A program made the position numbers and the translations under genes. A stretch of 9,695 nucleotides of DNA from Deltaproteobacteria bacterium (GTDB taxonomy: Bacteria > Bdellovibrionota > FAC87 > UBA2466). Positions 6,792 to 9,695 of this stretch are shown here, one piece after another. A model generated the notes under the pieces. That model was not told the origin of the DNA. It worked only from the letters and a program-made list of their open reading frames with translations, and searched no databases. The stretch covers positions 1 through 9,695 of the forward strand of contig JABMMY010000023.1 in assembly GCA_013205415.1 (NCBI GenBank). The letters are read 5' to 3'. Position 1 is the stretch's first letter. The number at the start of each line of letters is the position of its first letter.

Positions 6792-7622
6792 ATGGCAAAA
6801 AACATTTCCCCATTAATAGCCCATGAAAATGAGGTTCAAGGATTAATCGCCTGGAGTGTATTGCCTACACAAATTTTATTTTCTTTAAGTATCTTAATTT
6901 TTTTACAGCAGGCGGCTCTTGGTTTGAGTTCTTTAATTCGCCATGGAAATATTTTAATGGCGACATGGCAATTAACTCTAGCCTTGGCCTTCCTTTTTCT
7001 TTCACTTCCCGTTTTGCAATTTTCTAAATTAGCCAAAACATATCTGATCTCTGAGGATCAGGGCCGGTTGGCTTTGGCTTTACGATTTCTGGGAGTTTTT
7101 TGGAGCTGCTATCGATTGGTTCTCATCTTTTCAGTGGCCCCTTTATTGGCTTTTTTAGTGAGAAATTTTTCTGGACTTGATTACCAACAAATTGAGTTGA
7201 AAAATGTGTTTTCAGTTTCTGCGGCATTAATCGCGCTCGGAATTATTTTATTTTTAATTAGAGAAAGTAAAGCCTCAACCCACAAAAAAACATTCACTCA
7301 AAGTGTCGAGATTTTTGCGAATAGAAATTTAGTGAAGATCAAGATGTTAACTTTTTTTTCTGTGGGTATTGGACTGTTGTGGATAGGCTCCTATTTAGGT
7401 GATGCCTTGATTAATACCTCTCTAGATAATATAGGAGTGGCTATTTCAGGGGGCGCTTACCTAATTATTGGAGTGGCTCTAGGCTTTGTCTGGAGAGCTA
7501 CTAGAGAGATTCAAAGAAATCCTAGCCTTATTTATTTTGAGCGAACTATGGAGAAAATAAATTTCTTCTGGTTAGTCTCTTGCGTCGGATTTAGTATTAT
7601 TTTTATGGGAAATTTTTGCTAA
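6792..7622 (+). CDS. Polytopic membrane protein of unknown function
   Basis: I do not recognise this 276-residue protein. It is very hydrophobic, with about seven candidate membrane helices near residues 22-45, 55-77, 99-123, 138-156, 184-204, 213-233 and 256-274. No signal peptide, catalytic motif or nucleotide-binding loop is visible. Charged residues are concentrated in the loops between helices 4 and 5 (RESKASTHKK, about 157-166) and 6 and 7 (WRATREIQRN, 234-243). Both are positive, so they are probably cytoplasmic. The initiation region has only a weak AGAG upstream of the ATG. The gene ends 2 nt from the aminotransferase stop on the other strand, leaving no room for a separate terminator. 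Coding status is well supported by the long hydrophobic frame. Confidence 0.8.
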   Translation: MAKNISPLIAHENEVQGLIAWSVLPTQILFSLSILIFLQQAALGLSSLIRHGNILMATWQLTLALAFLFLSLPVLQFSKLAKTYLISEDQGRLALALRFLGVFWSCYRLVLIFSVAPLLAFLVRNFSGLDYQQIELKNVFSVSAALIALGIILFLIRESKASTHKKTFTQSVEIFANRNLVKIKMLTFFSVGIGLLWIGSYLGDALINTSLDNIGVAISGGAYLIIGVALGFVWRATREIQRNPSLIYFERTMEKINFFWLVSCVGFSIIFMGNFC

Positions 7623-7624
7623 GA

Positions 7625-8965
7625 TCATACCCTCTTAGGGCCTGCGGCGAAATTAATTGCCTCTTCGACAATTTTCAGGCCTAGAATAAGTTCCGATTCT
7701 TTTATCCCTAGTGGCGGCAAGAACCTAATTACATTTCCAAAGGTGCCAGCATTCATGAGAATAAGCCCCTTCTCATAGGAGAATTTTAATATTTTTTTTA
7801 CCGCCTCTGGATTGGGTTCTTTGGTTTGCCGATCCTTAACGAGCTCAATAGCTCGCATGGGGCCGAGCCCTCTCGAATCTCCCACTATCGCAAAATCTTT
7901 TAACCAACTTTCAGTTTTTTCGGTAAGAATCTTTTCTATCATTTTAGCATTCTGCTGAAGCTCCCCTTTATTCCATTCTTCAAATACCGCTAAAGCGGCG
8001 GCACAGGCCACGGGATTACCACCAAAAGTACCTCCGATACCCCCTTCAGGCGGCGCATCCATAATCTCTGCCTTTCCAGTCACTGCAGAGAGAGGGAGTC
8101 CTGCAGCAATGCCCTTGGCAGAAACTAAAAGATCGGGAGTCACTCCAAGTTTCTCTGAGGCGAAAAGAGTTCCAGTTCTGCCAAACCCGCATTGTATTTC
8201 ATCAAAAATTAGAACGATGCTATTTTCGCTGCAAAAGTTTCTTAAAAGAGAAAGGAATAACGGTGGAGCAGGGATAAATCCCCCTTCGCCTAGTACAGGT
8301 TCAATAATAACTGCGGCCAATTTAGAAACTCCGATTTCAGAATGGACCAAATTTTTAAACTCCTCAAAACACTCTTCAGCTACCTTTTCAGGCTGACTGG
8401 TGGTGGGCCAACGGTAGGCATAGGGGAATGGCGCCCGATAAACTTCAGAATTGAAGGGGGCAAAACCATACTTATAAGGCTTTGCTTTTGCTGTAAGTGA
8501 CATCGCCATATAAGTTCGGCCATGATAAGCGTGTTGAAAACAGACGATCGCCTGTCGAGCTGTGGCACTTCTTGCAATTTTAATCGCATTCTCTACCGCC
8601 TCCGCCCCACTATTAGCGAGAAAACTTTTTTTCTCAAAGGCCCCAGGCATCGACTGGTTTAGTTGTTCGCATACCGCAATATAATTTTCATAGGCCACCA
8701 CATTAAAGCTGGTGTGAATAAACCTAGTTAATTGATTTTTTGCGGCATTCACCACTAGCTCCGGACTGTGTCCTACATTCACAACCCCAATGCCTGAGGA
8801 GAAATCTAGAAGTTTATTACCGTCGACATCGGTTATCCAAACTCCCTGTGCTGTGTCTACAAAAATAGGTGTCGTGTGGAAGGGCCCACGAGCGACAGCT
8901 TTTTTCCGTCGTTCCATAAGAGCCAAACTTTTAGGTCCCGGAATAGAAGTTTTTAAATTAATCAT
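7625..8965 (-). CDS. Class III PLP-dependent aminotransferase, GABA/omega-amino acid type
   Basis: A cytosolic fold-type I PLP enzyme moving an amino group from a terminal amine (GABA, a diamine or similar) to a keto acid and leaving an aldehyde. Numbering from a possible TTG at 8971 (448 aa), it shows DGNKLLDFSSGIGVVNVGH (50-68), the phosphate-binding NSGAEAVENA (120-129), AYHGRT (148-153), EPVLGEGG (224-231), DEIQCGFGRTG with PLP-nitrogen D257, the Schiff-base lysine K286 in SAKGIAAGLPL, and GTFGGNP (314-320). The set is complete and most like 4-aminobutyrate aminotransferases (GabT), but substrate choice cannot be read reliably. I chose the ATG at 8965, two nt after the dehydrogenase stop (446 aa). 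The TTG at 8971 overlaps that stop and is the alternative. No clear SD; coupling to the upstream gene is likely. Confidence 0.93.
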   Translation of the reverse strand: MINLKTSIPGPKSLALMERRKKAVARGPFHTTPIFVDTAQGVWITDVDGNKLLDFSSGIGVVNVGHSPELVVNAAKNQLTRFIHTSFNVVAYENYIAVCEQLNQSMPGAFEKKSFLANSGAEAVENAIKIARSATARQAIVCFQHAYHGRTYMAMSLTAKAKPYKYGFAPFNSEVYRAPFPYAYRWPTTSQPEKVAEECFEEFKNLVHSEIGVSKLAAVIIEPVLGEGGFIPAPPLFLSLLRNFCSENSIVLIFDEIQCGFGRTGTLFASEKLGVTPDLLVSAKGIAAGLPLSAVTGKAEIMDAPPEGGIGGTFGGNPVACAAALAVFEEWNKGELQQNAKMIEKILTEKTESWLKDFAIVGDSRGLGPMRAIELVKDRQTKEPNPEAVKKILKFSYEKGLILMNAGTFGNVIRFLPPLGIKESELILGLKIVEEAINFAAGPKRV

Positions 8966-8967
8966 AA

Positions 8968-9695
8968 TCAATACCAGCCGATGGGCGCCTCATCCAGATT
9001 AATATTAATCTGCTTAGTTTCTAAATAGGCATCAATGCCGTGAATTCCTAATTCTCTTCCCCATCCACTTTGCTTGTAACCGCCCCATGGCAACTCATTA
9101 AAAGTAGGATGGTAGGTATTAATCCATGTGATCCCTGCTCGAAGCGAGCGGACTACTCGCATGGCTCGAAAAATATTTTTACTCCACACACCCGCTGCAA
9201 GACCATAGTCGGTGTCATTAGCAATGTGAATGGCCTCCTCCTCAGTTTCAAAGGTAATTATCGAAAGAACGGGGCCAAATATTTCTTCTCTAGCGATCCT
9301 CATTTTTGGAGTTACCTTATCAAAAATAGTCGGGAGCAAAAAGTTCCCCTTAGCAAAGGTAGCACCTTCGGGTCGCTTACCGCCACAAAGCAGTGTCGCA
9401 CCCTCTTGTATTCCAATTTGGATATAGTTTTGTACCTTTTCTAATTGTGCTTTAGAAATTAGTGGCCCCATTTTTACTCCAGGAGTCAGTCCGTGGCCCA
9501 ATTTAATACGATCGATTTTAGCGAGCATGCCCGCTACCATCGATTTATGAATAGATTTGTCGACGAGAAGTCTGGAACCTGCAGAGCAAACCTCTCCTTG
9601 ATTTGCAAAGGCACCAAAAAGCGCCCCATCGATAGCGGCCTCTAAGTCACAATCTGCAAAAACGATATTGGGATTTTTACCCCCTAGCTCTAGAG
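8968..9695 (-). CDS. NAD(P)-dependent aldehyde dehydrogenase, C-terminal half (5' part outside the window)
   Basis: The frame is open from the right edge to the TGA at 8970-8968, giving 241 residues of a protein normally about 490 long. It starts inside the LELGGKNPNIV motif, whose Glu (codon 9688-9690) is the general base. The catalytic Cys follows in NQGEVCSAGSRL (codon 9586-9588). Further on are REEIFGPVLSI, the substrate-channel TWINTYHP segment, PWGGYKQSGWGRELG, and an end of ETKQININ...PIGWY. That C terminus is typical of the betaine-aldehyde/aminoaldehyde dehydrogenase group. Upstream of the aminotransferase in the same operon, it likely oxidises the aldehyde that enzyme releases (succinate semialdehyde or an aminoaldehyde). 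A start at the internal ATG at 9540 would lose both catalytic residues and is wrong. Confidence 0.95.
   Translation of the reverse strand, partial: LELGGKNPNIVFADCDLEAAIDGALFGAFANQGEVCSAGSRLLVDKSIHKSMVAGMLAKIDRIKLGHGLTPGVKMGPLISKAQLEKVQNYIQIGIQEGATLLCGGKRPEGATFAKGNFLLPTIFDKVTPKMRIAREEIFGPVLSIITFETEEEAIHIANDTDYGLAAGVWSKNIFRAMRVVRSLRAGITWINTYHPTFNELPWGGYKQSGWGRELGIHGIDAYLETKQININLDEAPIGWY

Noticed and set aside
8968..9540. Start of the aldehyde dehydrogenase at the internal ATG at 9540
   Set aside because: The same frame continues to the window edge and includes the catalytic Cys and Glu motifs, so the gene is simply cut by the window.

Overview
The window is about 41-45% G+C, densely packed bacterial DNA. 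Apart from two plus-strand genes in the middle, everything lies on the minus strand. No RNA genes, insertion sequences, CRISPR arrays or phage genes were seen. The gene content, with a housekeeping cluster prs-rplY-pth-ychF, a long CTC-type L25 and a protein with a Sec signal peptide, fits a Gram-negative bacterium. A relative of the Bdellovibrionota or 'Deltaproteobacteria' is my guess from gene order and style only, with low confidence.

Layout from right to left on the minus strand. (a) 9695-8968 is the C-terminal half of an aldehyde dehydrogenase, cut by the window edge. It is followed with stop/start contact by a class III aminotransferase (8965-7625). Together they look like a two-step pathway from amine to aldehyde to acid, such as GABA or polyamine breakdown. 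(b) 7622-5876 holds two plus-strand genes: a cytosolic glycerophosphodiester phosphodiesterase (5876-6691) and a polytopic membrane protein of unknown function (6792-7622). The latter converges on the aminotransferase with a 2-nt gap. (c) 5837-4721 is a thioredoxin-fold [2Fe-2S] ferredoxin and, 4 nt behind it, a secreted protein I do not recognise. (d) 4542-1 is one compact operon: prs (PRPP synthase), rplY (ribosomal protein L25), pth (peptidyl-tRNA hydrolase), ychF (OBG-family NTPase) and, overlapping the ychF stop in a TGATG, a glycosyltransferase gene.

The most unusual feature is that last gene. Read codon by codon, the frame opened at 1178 stays open to the left edge. It encodes a family-2-type glycosyltransferase domain (residues 1 to about 265), a charged coiled-coil linker, and then the first half of a GGDEF (diguanylate cyclase) domain. 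The codon third positions change abruptly near position 385. They are about 60% G/C in the GGDEF part and about 35% in the glycosyltransferase part, and a sample of ychF resembles the latter. The piece is therefore either a recent in-frame domain fusion with foreign DNA or an assembly chimera, and read mapping would decide. A second point of note is a nested perfect inverted repeat in the prs leader that would bury the prs ribosome binding site.
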